DNA of 64,000 bases from Tolumonas sp008015085 (GTDB lineage Bacteria; Pseudomonadota; Gammaproteobacteria; Enterobacterales; Aeromonadaceae). The position numbers were made by a program, and so were the translations under genes. The number at the start of each line of letters is the position of its first letter. The first letter of the stretch is position 1. The notes beneath the pieces are model-generated. The model was not told where the DNA came from, did not search any database, and saw only the letters and a program-made list of their open reading frames with translations. Of the stretch, positions 16,470 through 25,346 are shown piece after piece. The stretch is from the NCBI GenBank assembly GCA_029265125.1, contig JAJUJX010000005.1, positions 155,313 to 219,312 on the forward strand. The letters are read 5' to 3'.

Positions 16470-17975
16470 TTAAATATCCGCCTCTTCAATCAGAGTGGGC
16501 CAGCCCATGGCACTCTGCCGTTCAGCTTCCTGATGCAATTCAGACGCTCGCAGATAATGCTCATTCAGCCAGCCGACAGGCAACTGGAGAAGAAGTTGTT
16601 CTTCATTCGCTGTCAGTATAAATCTGGGAACAGAACCCTCGGTACGACGCATACACAGAATGATGGCAAATCGTAACAGCCGGGCCAATCGTATAGCCTG
16701 TCGCAGCGACACTGCATTCTGCTTTTCAAGCACTTCCAGTTTAAATCCGTCGCGCTGATTAAAAACCAGTGCCGATAACAGCTGTTTCTGAGCTGGCGTA
16801 AACCCAGGCATATCAATATTATCAATGATATACGCAGCATGCTGCGGTGCTTTTTTGTATTCAATACAAAGACCGAGCTCATGCAACATAGCTGCCCAAC
16901 GTAACATCGGGCGGCCGTATTGTTCGCTCAGCTGCCATTCTTTCTGCACCTGCTGGAAAGCATGCAGCGCTGCATCGCGTACCCGTTCAGCCTGAATTCG
17001 ATCCATTTGATATCGGGTGATCAGACTGTCGGCCGTGCGCTCACGCACATCACAGCTACGACGCTTACCAATCATCCCGTAGATCAGACCTTCACGCAGC
17101 GCACCACCCGCCAGCGTCATATTCTGGATCTGCAAAGTCTCGAAAATCGCAATCAGGATCGCCAGTCCAGAAGGAAAAACACTCAGTCGCTCCGGCATCA
17201 ACCCCTGCAACACCAGCATATCCAGATGATTACAGCTGATTGTCTGGGCTTTCAGCTCATACAACTTAGCCAGTGTAACGCGTTCACTGCGCCCCTGAGC
17301 GATCATGATCTCCTGCAACGCCTGCACGGTGCCGGAAGCGCCGACACAGCTTTCCCAGCCCAGCGCTTTATAATCCCCAGCCACTTTCTGCAGTACATCT
17401 TTGGCTGCATCGATCGCTGCTGAAAAATTTGCTTCATTCAGCAGGCCATCAGAGAAATAGCGTTTGATCCAGGTGACACAGCCCATGTGCAGGCTATTCA
17501 GTAGCTTAGCCTCATTACTTTCGCCAATTACCAGTTCGGTGCTGGCACCGCCAATATCAATGACCAGACGATTGCCTTCACCACTGGAAGTCCACGAAAC
17601 ACCCTGATAAATGGTTCTGGCTTCATCTTCACCGGTAATAATTTCGATTGGATGTCCGAGGATCAGCTCAGCCGTTCGCAGAAAGGAATCCACGTTACGA
17701 GCCAGACGCAGTGTTGCCGTTCCAACAACGCGTACGTTTTCTTTTGGCACATCCTGTAGCTGCTCAGCAAACAAACGCAGACAATCCCAGCCTCGCGCCA
17801 TCGCTTCGTGACTCAGATTGTGTTCCGTATCCAGTCCTGCAGCCAGACGCACTTTGCGTTTAACTTTGGCAACAGTACGGATGGCTCCGGCCACTTCCCG
17901 CACCATCAGCATATGAAAACTATTCGAGCCAAGATCAATGGCAGCATATAACGGTGATTGATCCACGAATGACAT
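16470..17975 (-). CDS. gppA: Guanosine pentaphosphate phosphohydrolase (Ppx/GppA family)
   Basis: A 501-residue enzyme converting pppGpp to ppGpp, and often also acting as an exopolyphosphatase. The two ASKHA ATPase lobes are clear: AAIDLGSNSFHMLMV at the N-terminus, the DIGGASTELV phosphate loop near residue 150 and GASGTVQALQEIMIAQG near 240; the C-terminal HD-like region contains LHELGL and APQHAAYII. It aligns with E. coli GppA over its whole length. I chose ATG 17975, which gives the family N-terminus; it lies 7 bp after the rhlB stop, and the two form the same operon as in E. coli. Longer starts would overlap rhlB. Confidence 0.93.
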   Translation of the reverse strand: MSFVDQSPLYAAIDLGSNSFHMLMVREVAGAIRTVAKVKRKVRLAAGLDTEHNLSHEAMARGWDCLRLFAEQLQDVPKENVRVVGTATLRLARNVDSFLRTAELILGHPIEIITGEDEARTIYQGVSWTSSGEGNRLVIDIGGASTELVIGESNEAKLLNSLHMGCVTWIKRYFSDGLLNEANFSAAIDAAKDVLQKVAGDYKALGWESCVGASGTVQALQEIMIAQGRSERVTLAKLYELKAQTISCNHLDMLVLQGLMPERLSVFPSGLAILIAIFETLQIQNMTLAGGALREGLIYGMIGKRRSCDVRERTADSLITRYQMDRIQAERVRDAALHAFQQVQKEWQLSEQYGRPMLRWAAMLHELGLCIEYKKAPQHAAYIIDNIDMPGFTPAQKQLLSALVFNQRDGFKLEVLEKQNAVSLRQAIRLARLLRFAIILCMRRTEGSVPRFILTANEEQLLLQLPVGWLNEHYLRASELHQEAERQSAMGWPTLIEEADI

Positions 17976-17982
17976 CCTGTCG

Positions 17983-19260
17983 TTAAGATTTATGTACCGG
18001 GCGACGTCGGCCTGATGACTGACGATCACGCATATTACGGTTTACTGGCTGGCGATGGCGAATAACCCGTTTCGGCGCAACAACATCATCCAGCAAGGAT
18101 GCCGGATCATATTTACTAACCGGGATAGGGTGATGAATATATTCTTCGATCGCTGGCAGGTTGAATGCGTAATCTTCACAGGCAAAGCTGATCGAGTGAC
18201 CACTACGTCCGGCACGGCCAGTACGGCCAATACGGTGCACATAATCTTCCGCATCATCCGGCAGATCGTAGTTAAACACATGAGTAACATCCGGGATATG
18301 CAGACCACGTGCAGCCACATCGGTTGCTACCAGAATATCCAGATGACCGGATGTAAAATCATCCAGAATTTTCAGACGTTTTTTCTGCGGAACATCACCG
18401 GTCAACAGGCCCACACGGTGGCCATCAGCCTGCAGCCAGGCATGGATATCTTCACAGCCGTGCTTGGTATTGGAGAAAACAATCGCTTTTTCCGGCCAGT
18501 CTTCTTCCATCAGCGTCAGCAACAGCAGCATCTTGTCTTCATTAGATGGATAAAACAGCTCTTCTTTGATGCGCTGCCCGGTCATCTGTTCCGGCTCAAC
18601 CTGCACATGCTGCGGCTCATTCATGTGCTCATAAGCCAGCTCCTGCACGCGCAGAGACAGCGTCGCAGAGAAAATCATATTCAGACGCTGTACCGGTGGC
18701 GGCATGCGACGGAACAGATAGCGAATATCCTTGATGAAGCCGAGATCAAACATACGATCCGCTTCATCCAGTACCACCACCTGAATCGCTCCCAGATCAA
18801 TCAACCCCTGTTTCAGGAAGTCAATGATACGCCCGGTAGTACCAATCAGTAGATCTACACCTGCTTCCAGCGCCGCCTGTTGTTTCTCATAGCCTTCACC
18901 GCCATAAGCCAGCCCCATTTTGAATTGGCAGCTTTCCGCCATAGGAACGGCATCATTGTGGATCTGCACAGCCAGTTCACGCGTTGGAGCCATGATCAGC
19001 ACTCGCGGCTGATTCTGACGGCGTTCTGCTGGTGCAGGGTGGGTCAGCAGATAGTTAAAAGCACCAGCCAGAAATGCAATTGTTTTGCCCGTACCGGTTT
19101 GTGCCTGACCTGCGATATTTTTTCCGGTCAGCAGTAATGGCAATGTTTCCGCCTGAATGGGCGTACAGTTATGAAAGCCTTTCGCTTCCAGTCCAGCCAG
19201 AACCTGCGGTTCTAAACCTAGTTCTGCGAATTTGATCTCGGTAAGATGTGTTTTGCTCAT
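17983..19260 (-). CDS. rhlB: ATP-dependent RNA helicase RhlB
   Basis: A 425-residue DEAD-box helicase that unwinds structured mRNA for the RNA degradosome. Motifs in order: Q motif near FAELGLEPQVLAGLEAKGF, walker A AQTGTGKT, PTRELA, the DEAD box VLDEADRMFD, SAT, and HRIGRTGRAGRSG, with a basic C-terminal tail rich in Arg typical of RhlB. It lies divergent to trxA and upstream of gppA, as in E. coli. The start MSKTHLTEIKFAEL at 19260 fits the family; an ATG two codons earlier is also possible. Confidence 0.95.
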   Translation of the reverse strand: MSKTHLTEIKFAELGLEPQVLAGLEAKGFHNCTPIQAETLPLLLTGKNIAGQAQTGTGKTIAFLAGAFNYLLTHPAPAERRQNQPRVLIMAPTRELAVQIHNDAVPMAESCQFKMGLAYGGEGYEKQQAALEAGVDLLIGTTGRIIDFLKQGLIDLGAIQVVVLDEADRMFDLGFIKDIRYLFRRMPPPVQRLNMIFSATLSLRVQELAYEHMNEPQHVQVEPEQMTGQRIKEELFYPSNEDKMLLLLTLMEEDWPEKAIVFSNTKHGCEDIHAWLQADGHRVGLLTGDVPQKKRLKILDDFTSGHLDILVATDVAARGLHIPDVTHVFNYDLPDDAEDYVHRIGRTGRAGRSGHSISFACEDYAFNLPAIEEYIHHPIPVSKYDPASLLDDVVAPKRVIRHRQPVNRNMRDRQSSGRRRPVHKS

Positions 19261-19410
19261 GGGCAATATGCTTATTGAATTAGACTTGCAATAATAAACA
19301 GTATCCTTTAATTAAGGTAACTGTTTGGCTTTTATTTCTTGATCCCTTTTATTTGCATCTTCGTACCCCTATATTGTTTGAGTAAACGAATTGCAACAGC
19401 GGAGTAAAAA

Positions 19411-19737
19411 ATGAGTGACAAAATTGTACACGTGACCGATGCCAGCTTCGAGAGTGACGTACTGAACGCATCCGCCCCGGTTTTAGTTGATTTTTGGGCT
19501 GAATGGTGTGGTCCTTGCAAAATGATTGCCCCAATCCTGGACGAAGTCGCTGGTGAATATGCAGGCAAAGTAACTATTGCCAAGCTGAACATTGATCAAA
19601 ACTCCGGTACACCACCAAAATTCGGTATCCGCGGTATCCCTACTCTGCTGCTGTTCAAAAACGGCGCTGTGGCTGCCACTAAAGTGGGTGCACTGTCGAA
19701 AACTCAGCTGAAAGATTTTCTTGACGCCAATCTGTAA
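19411..19737 (+). CDS. trxA: Thioredoxin 1
   Basis: A 108-residue cytoplasmic disulfide reductase with the active-site motif WCGPCK (residues 32-37) and the cis-proline segment GIRGIPTLLLF. Length and sequence match enterobacterial TrxA. GCGGAG precedes the ATG by 7 bases. It is divergent from rhlB and followed by its own terminator and then rho. Confidence 0.98.
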   Translation: MSDKIVHVTDASFESDVLNASAPVLVDFWAEWCGPCKMIAPILDEVAGEYAGKVTIAKLNIDQNSGTPPKFGIRGIPTLLLFKNGAVAATKVGALSKTQLKDFLDANL

Positions 19738-19752
19738 TCAGCAATCAACATA

Positions 19753-19778
19753 GGGAAGCAACGGCTTCCCTTGTTTTT
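19753..19778 (+). terminator. Intrinsic terminator of trxA
   Basis: A perfect 7-bp stem GGGAAGC-AACG-GCTTCCC followed by TTGTTTTT, 15 bp after the trxA stop. Confidence 0.88.
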
Positions 19779-19950
19779 ATCAGGGATGACCGAAATTTAC
19801 TCAATTATCTTATCAGATAACTGGACGACCTGATAATTTGGTGCTAACTTGGTTCAATGATGCTGATCATATCCGCTTGATGCGCTCTCTCCAGCAGCTT
19901 TATCCAGCAATCCAACCCTTAATGTTATTTCCCTGTAACTACTCAATGTT
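19779..19950 (+). promoter_or_regulatory. rho leader region
   Basis: The leader holds a 7-bp inverted repeat TTATCAG/CTGATAA (19810-19836), a seven-codon candidate leader peptide ORF (19857-19880, MMLIISA), and from about 19880 a C-rich, G-poor stretch resembling a Rho utilisation (rut) site. E. coli rho is autoregulated by Rho-dependent termination in its leader with a short rhoL ORF. The same mechanism is inferred here from composition and position; no ribosome site is obvious before rho itself. Confidence 0.4.
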
Positions 19951-21216
19951 ATGAATCTAACTGAATTAAAGAATACCGCAGTTTCCGAGCTGGTACATCT
20001 CGGTGAATCTATGGGCCTGGAAAACCTTGCCCGTTTACATAAAAAAGACATTATTTTTGCCATTCTGAAGGCTCACGCGAAGAGCGGGGAAGATATCTTT
20101 GGGGATGGTGTGCTGGAAATTCTGCAGGATGGTTTCGGTTTCCTGCGCTCAGCCGACAGTTCGTATCTGGCTGGCCCAGACGACATCTATGTCTCTCCAA
20201 GTCAGGTGCGCCGTTTCAACCTGCGTACCGGCGATACCATCTCTGGTAAAATCCGGCCACCGAAAGAAGGCGAGCGTTATTTTGCTTTGCTGAAAGTGGA
20301 TACCGTCAACTACGACCGTCCGGAAAATGCCCGTAACAAGATCCTGTTTGAAAACTTAACGCCGCTGCATCCGACCAAGCGCCTGCGTCTGGAACGTGGT
20401 AATGGTTCTACCGAAGATATCACTGCCCGTGTACTGGATCTGGCTTCTCCAATCGGTAAGGGTCAGCGTGGTCTGATTGTAGCGCCACCAAAAGCCGGTA
20501 AAACTATTCTGCTGCAGAACATCGCGCAAAGTATCACCAGCAACCACCCAGAGTGTGAACTAATCGTTCTGCTGATCGACGAGCGTCCAGAAGAAGTAAC
20601 CGAGATGCAGCGTCTGGTTAAAGGTGAAGTTGTTGCGTCAACCTTCGACGAACCAGCAACCCGTCACGTTCAGGTAGCTGAAATGGTTATCGAAAAAGCC
20701 AAACGTCTGGTTGAACACAAAAAAGACGTGGTGATCCTGCTCGACTCCATCACCCGTCTGGCACGAGCATACAACACCGTGATCCCGTCATCCGGTAAAG
20801 TACTGACTGGTGGTGTCGATGCGAACGCGCTGCATCGTCCTAAGCGTTTCTTCGGTGCGGCTCGTAACGTAGAAGAAGGTGGTTCTCTGACCATCATCGC
20901 TACTGCGCTGATCGATACGGGCTCTAAGATGGATGAAGTTATCTACGAAGAGTTCAAAGGCACTGGTAACATGGAACTGCATCTGTCCCGTAAGATCGCA
21001 GAAAAACGAGTTTATCCTGCTATTGATATCACTCGTTCCGGTACTCGTCGCGAAGAGCTGCTGACTGCTCAGGATGAACTGCAGAAGATGTGGATCCTGC
21101 GTAAGATCGTGCACCCAATGGGTGAAATCGATGCGATGGAATTCCTGATCGATAAACTGGCTCTGACTAAGACCAACGATGAATTCTTTGATGCGATGAA
21201 GCGTCAGCAGAAATAA
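19951..21216 (+). CDS. rho: Transcription termination factor Rho
   Basis: A 421-residue hexameric RNA helicase. It has the N-terminal helical Rho_N domain (MNLTELKNTAVSEL), a cold-shock-like RNA-binding domain with GFGFLRSADSSYL, and the ATPase core with the P-loop APPKAGKT near residue 180, the walker B ILLDSITRLARAYN and the Q-loop/R-loop region GGVDANALHRPKRFFGAARN. Length and sequence agree with E. coli Rho (419). The gene stands alone after trxA and ends in a strong terminator. Confidence 0.98.
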   Translation: MNLTELKNTAVSELVHLGESMGLENLARLHKKDIIFAILKAHAKSGEDIFGDGVLEILQDGFGFLRSADSSYLAGPDDIYVSPSQVRRFNLRTGDTISGKIRPPKEGERYFALLKVDTVNYDRPENARNKILFENLTPLHPTKRLRLERGNGSTEDITARVLDLASPIGKGQRGLIVAPPKAGKTILLQNIAQSITSNHPECELIVLLIDERPEEVTEMQRLVKGEVVASTFDEPATRHVQVAEMVIEKAKRLVEHKKDVVILLDSITRLARAYNTVIPSSGKVLTGGVDANALHRPKRFFGAARNVEEGGSLTIIATALIDTGSKMDEVIYEEFKGTGNMELHLSRKIAEKRVYPAIDITRSGTRREELLTAQDELQKMWILRKIVHPMGEIDAMEFLIDKLALTKTNDEFFDAMKRQQK

Positions 21217-21237
21217 TCGGGTTCAGATACCGAATGC

Positions 21238-21271
21238 AGAAGGGACAGCAATGCTGTCCCTTCTTGTTTTT
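21238..21271 (+). terminator. Intrinsic terminator of rho
   Basis: A 12-bp perfect stem AGAAGGGACAGC/GCTGTCCCTTCT with a 3-nt loop (21238-21264) followed by TGTTTTT. It also separates rho from the converging ygiF. Confidence 0.88.
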
Positions 21272-21289
21272 ACTCATTCCTGAATTTTG

Positions 21290-22792
21290 CTATTCCCAGT
21301 ATGGCTGCATACCAATCCCTCGCTGGCGGATCTGATCCAGCTCGATCAACCGGGGCTTCAGTTCCTGCTGCAACCAGTCATTCAGTTCCTGCTGATGCGG
21401 ACATCCCATATTATTTGCTGCTTCAAAGATCCACTCAATATGTTCCAGGTCCGAGAGACGACCTAACATATTCAGCCAAGGTAACCGGAAGCCTTGCTGC
21501 CGCTCTGTATCAAACAACGCGGCAAAACAAACCCCCACTTGCAAGTTGTGTCGCAACAACTCACGTAAACGCTGATAACTGGCATGATCAAGCGACTCCC
21601 CCAGACGGGAAAGCGACAGCAATTCCTGCCAGCTGTTATCCAATGCAACCCCGGCCAGTGAATGAATCGGTTGCACCAATGCCGGGCTATCAGGCACAAC
21701 TACTTGATGTAATGCCAGCCATGAAGAAAGTTTTAGCAACGTCTGACAATAACGGGCAGAAAGCAGTAACGCTTTCGTCTGCTCGATAGTTGGTAAAGCC
21801 GCATCGTGGCGTTCGACCTCACTGGTTAGTTCATGCTGGCATGGTGCATTGCGCAACATCTGGCGATATTCAAACTGCATACGCTGTAAAACCAGCGCCT
21901 CATCCAGCCATGAAAACTGTTCCACCAGCCACTGCAGATCCATTTCCCAGTCAACCGGAGTTAATGCTTCATATACCTGGCCATAAAGCAGCCGGGTATG
22001 CTGGATCAGTGATATCGCACTACGCAATTGTAATAAGGCACCGATAGATTGCTGTTGCAGATAGAGCTGTTCATGATACTGCCAGTGGCGCAGCGCATAG
22101 CGTAAAGCAGCCAGCAACCCATCTCTTGCTGTCATGTCCGACACAACAGGTACAAATCCCATACGTCGAACATCAGGATCAGAACTCAGTCCGGCCAGGC
22201 GATAACCGCGTTGTGCTTTAGAAATACTGCCCAGTTGCCAGCCTGGGCGGGTAACCAGTCGTTTTGCCAACTCGAATAAAGGTTCGACCGGGCCATTGAT
22301 AATTTCCAGTTCAACTTCATTAATCGGTTCACGCTGGCCATTCGCATCGATAAAGCCAATGTCATAGGCCACTTCAATCACAGAGTCTTTTTGCAAAGAC
22401 ACCGTCCAAGTGCGACGATGAAAGTCGGTACGGAATAGTGTCTGCAACGATTGTTGCAGCGCACCGACATCGAGATCTGCCGGCCAAATCTCTTTGGGAA
22501 AAGCACGCAGATCCGGCCATGTATCATTCGTCGGTAAGGTATATTCAGGCCGCTGATGCAAACCGCCGATAACCTGTCCGGCTAGTTTGATAGTCTGCTC
22601 ATGCTGGCCGTTATAGGTACGGATCCGCAAACCACAATCCAGTGCCCGAAGCTGCTGATCTGCGGTATCGAAATAGATGTTCTCCAGCTGCTGATCCTGC
22701 TGCTTTATCACTTCCAACACACTTAGTGTCTGTTCCAGATGGGAAAACACATCGTCAGCGACCAGAAATTTTAATTCAACTTCATTGCTCAT
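21290..22792 (-). CDS. ygiF: Inorganic triphosphatase with CYTH and CHAD domains
   Basis: A 500-residue two-domain protein. The N-terminal CYTH tunnel fold (residues about 1-200) has the EXEXK signature in NEVELKF and alternating Arg/Lys strands (GLRIRTY, EQTIKLAG); in E. coli YgiF this domain hydrolyses inorganic triphosphate. The C-terminal CHAD domain (about 225-490) is a helical, His-rich polyphosphate-binding domain. GGAGAG stands 6 nt before the ATG. The gene is near cca, as ygiF is in E. coli. Confidence 0.93.
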   Translation of the reverse strand: MSNEVELKFLVADDVFSHLEQTLSVLEVIKQQDQQLENIYFDTADQQLRALDCGLRIRTYNGQHEQTIKLAGQVIGGLHQRPEYTLPTNDTWPDLRAFPKEIWPADLDVGALQQSLQTLFRTDFHRRTWTVSLQKDSVIEVAYDIGFIDANGQREPINEVELEIINGPVEPLFELAKRLVTRPGWQLGSISKAQRGYRLAGLSSDPDVRRMGFVPVVSDMTARDGLLAALRYALRHWQYHEQLYLQQQSIGALLQLRSAISLIQHTRLLYGQVYEALTPVDWEMDLQWLVEQFSWLDEALVLQRMQFEYRQMLRNAPCQHELTSEVERHDAALPTIEQTKALLLSARYCQTLLKLSSWLALHQVVVPDSPALVQPIHSLAGVALDNSWQELLSLSRLGESLDHASYQRLRELLRHNLQVGVCFAALFDTERQQGFRLPWLNMLGRLSDLEHIEWIFEAANNMGCPHQQELNDWLQQELKPRLIELDQIRQRGIGMQPYWE

Positions 22793-22888
22793 GCAGGTCT
22801 CTCCGGCCAGCTAAGTACAGCATCAGCCACTATTGATTTATTTAGCTTTCAACTCAATTGGTTATAGTGTACTCGTAAATATTGGCTT

Positions 22889-23617
22889 TCAATATCCTTG
22901 CCAGTCTGTCAGCGCATTTAAACTAAAACTTTGCGAGCCAACCCGAAAAATACTGGCTTCAGGTTCAATCCTAAGCAACACAACCCCCGCGGCAACTTCA
23001 TCACCTTCATGATAATCGCGGCCATTGATGTTGATAGTCCGGTTCGCTGATACAGAAGAATAGACATGCGAACCGTATTTCATCGCAGGAACCTGCTGAC
23101 TGATCCGGGCTGGTAAGGCCGCCAGCGGAGTGGCATCCTGCGATTCGCTAGCCGGTTCCGAGGTTACCGGAAGATGTTCTGATTGGGCTGTTTCATTGAC
23201 TGCCTGCATAAACCGCTTTTCCAACGAATTGCGGGTATCTACAGGTTCTGGGGACGAATCGTCATTTTCAGCTGTTTTATCAACGACCGGAGCTGACTCG
23301 GCTGGTGTGTCGGCTATATCACTCTCCGGCACGGCGTAAGGTAATGGTTCAGTAACAAATTCATAATCCGGTTTAACCGGTGTGAACGGAAGCTCAGTCG
23401 CCTGAGGCACTTCCACTCGCTGCATTACCGGTTTGTTATTTAATAGATGCCAGCCATAATTCGTTGCGATACCCAATGCCGCAAAAAGTGGTAAACCTAA
23501 CCCCCATACCAGCCAATGTGCTCTACCGCTTCTTTCTCCATGCAGTCGTTCTGGCATGAAAAAATGAGCCTGTTCTACCCTTTTCGCCTGACGGGAGGCC
23601 GATGTAAGTAATGACAT
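22889..23617 (-). CDS. exeB: Type II secretion assembly protein ExeB/GspB
   Basis: A 242-residue inner-membrane protein with a cytoplasmic N-terminus, one transmembrane helix (about residues 34-54), a Pro/Ser/Glu-rich periplasmic linker and a C-terminal GspB domain with INGRDYHEGDEV and GVVLLRIEPEASIF. With ExeA it forms the complex that helps insert the ExeD secretin through peptidoglycan in Aeromonas. The ATG overlaps the exeA stop (TAATG), so translation is coupled. The paired exeAB set apart from other gsp genes is an Aeromonadales trait. Confidence 0.9.
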   Translation of the reverse strand: MSLLTSASRQAKRVEQAHFFMPERLHGERSGRAHWLVWGLGLPLFAALGIATNYGWHLLNNKPVMQRVEVPQATELPFTPVKPDYEFVTEPLPYAVPESDIADTPAESAPVVDKTAENDDSSPEPVDTRNSLEKRFMQAVNETAQSEHLPVTSEPASESQDATPLAALPARISQQVPAMKYGSHVYSSVSANRTININGRDYHEGDEVAAGVVLLRIEPEASIFRVGSQSFSLNALTDWQGY

Positions 23618-25245
23618 TAGCTGGCTCCTTCCGAATCATCTGATTCATCATTGGTTGCAATCGTCTGCTGTGCAGGAATGCGCCCATTCAAACGAGGCAC
23701 CGCTTCCCGACTACGAATACTTAAACGCAGTAAAGTCTGTTCACCGGCAACACCATCTGCCGATAAACCTTCCTGTTTCTGGAACTGGCGAACCTTGTTT
23801 TCCAACGGTGCATCAAAACGGGTGACTTTATTACGTACCGGCTGGCGTAACGCCTGGCTGACTTTCGTTTCCAGCCACTGAATATCGTCTGCACCACTTC
23901 GTTTTGAAATTAGGGTTGTTCCACTCTCTGGCATACGCCAAAGCACGGTGTAATCCTGATCCCAGACTTTATTAAGCCACTCAATTGATACCTTCCAGTG
24001 CTGGCTGCCCAGCAGTAAATCGGCCTGATTGTCTGCCACATGTAACAACACCGCATACATTTCCCGACCATTTTCTTCTGCCAGATGGACTACAGCCGGA
24101 TAATTCAGTTTGGTGACATCCGCCAGCGAGCCCTGGGCCTGGATACACCCTAAATTAGCTCGTATCGCGGAATCGCAGGTAGCTTCATCAATCGCGGTTT
24201 CAAATCCCCAGACCCGATATAATTGCTGCATGGCCTGATCTTCATAGGCCGCTTCGTTAGCCGCACGATCAAAACGTTTCAGTAATTTGGCATCTGGCGG
24301 TAGTTGTACTGGTACCATCACTTTTTTAATCGGTGGCTGGGGTAAAACCCCCCAGTGCTGCCAGCCGAACCAACCAGCAGATAACACCAGCAGGCAGGAA
24401 AATACAAACGCCAGCAATGAACCCAGACCGCCCTCATCACGCACGCCGGTCGCTTCATACGCGGCCTGTGCCAGCAATTTCTGATTGATCCGCTCAGAAC
24501 CAGCTGCATAAGCGCCCAGCAAGGCACGCTCACAGATCAGATTGATCACCCGCGGGATCCCGCCACTCAGACGATGTAATGCACGGATCGCTGACGGAGT
24601 GAAAATGGGCTGCAGACAGCCCGCCACCTGCAAACGAAAGCGGACATAGGAATCCACATCATTCAAATCCAGTGGCAACAGGTGATAGCGTGCCGTGATA
24701 CGTTGCGCCAGCTGACGCAGCAACGGCTGACGTAGCAGTTGTTGTAATTCCGGCTGACCAATCAAGACAATCTGCAACAACTTGGCATCGTCCGTTTCCA
24801 GATTGGTGAGCAAGCGCAGTTGTTCCAATACTTCCGGCAGCAGATGCTGTGCTTCATCGATAACCAGCAAGGTTTTTCGCCCTGCCTGATGATTTTTCAA
24901 CAGGAACTGATGCAAAGTATCAAACAGTGATTTCAGCGTGGCCGGTTGATCATACGGCAGAGAAAATGCCTCACAAACCGATGCCAGCAGATCTTCCGTC
25001 GTCAGTGATGGATTCAGGATAAACGCCAGATCCGTATCTTCCGGTAGCTGCTGACGCAGACAACGGGATACCGTCGTTTTACCCGTACCTACTTCCCCTG
25101 TCAGCAGCACAAAACCACCGCCATCACGCAGGCCATATAACAGATGTGTCAGAGCTTCAGTATGACGCTCACTCATGTAGAGATATTTAGGATTCGGCGA
25201 TATCGAGAAAGGGTTATCAGCCAAACCAAAGAACGCTTTATACAT
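23617..25245 (-). CDS. exeA: Type II secretion ATPase ExeA/GspA
   Basis: A 542-residue AAA+ ATPase anchored in the inner membrane. Seen: MYKAFFGLADNPFSISPNP start typical of the family, walker A GEVGTGKTTVSR near residue 50, walker B TLLVIDEAQHLL, a transmembrane helix around residues 270-290, a periplasmic region, and a C-terminal peptidoglycan-binding repeat (VRQFQKQEGLSADGVAGEQT). It remodels or binds peptidoglycan so that ExeD can assemble. I chose ATG 25245 over an earlier one at 25305, which adds a non-conserved tail. It is translationally coupled to exeB. Confidence 0.92.
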   Translation of the reverse strand: MYKAFFGLADNPFSISPNPKYLYMSERHTEALTHLLYGLRDGGGFVLLTGEVGTGKTTVSRCLRQQLPEDTDLAFILNPSLTTEDLLASVCEAFSLPYDQPATLKSLFDTLHQFLLKNHQAGRKTLLVIDEAQHLLPEVLEQLRLLTNLETDDAKLLQIVLIGQPELQQLLRQPLLRQLAQRITARYHLLPLDLNDVDSYVRFRLQVAGCLQPIFTPSAIRALHRLSGGIPRVINLICERALLGAYAAGSERINQKLLAQAAYEATGVRDEGGLGSLLAFVFSCLLVLSAGWFGWQHWGVLPQPPIKKVMVPVQLPPDAKLLKRFDRAANEAAYEDQAMQQLYRVWGFETAIDEATCDSAIRANLGCIQAQGSLADVTKLNYPAVVHLAEENGREMYAVLLHVADNQADLLLGSQHWKVSIEWLNKVWDQDYTVLWRMPESGTTLISKRSGADDIQWLETKVSQALRQPVRNKVTRFDAPLENKVRQFQKQEGLSADGVAGEQTLLRLSIRSREAVPRLNGRIPAQQTIATNDESDDSEGAS

Positions 25246-25346
25246 ATAGTTAGAAGATCCCGTAAATGCTGGTCGCAGAGTAATCTGCAGCACGTCCGAA
25301 GTCAAAAGCAGGCTATAATCCGCTTAAGCAAACGGAGGAAAAATAA

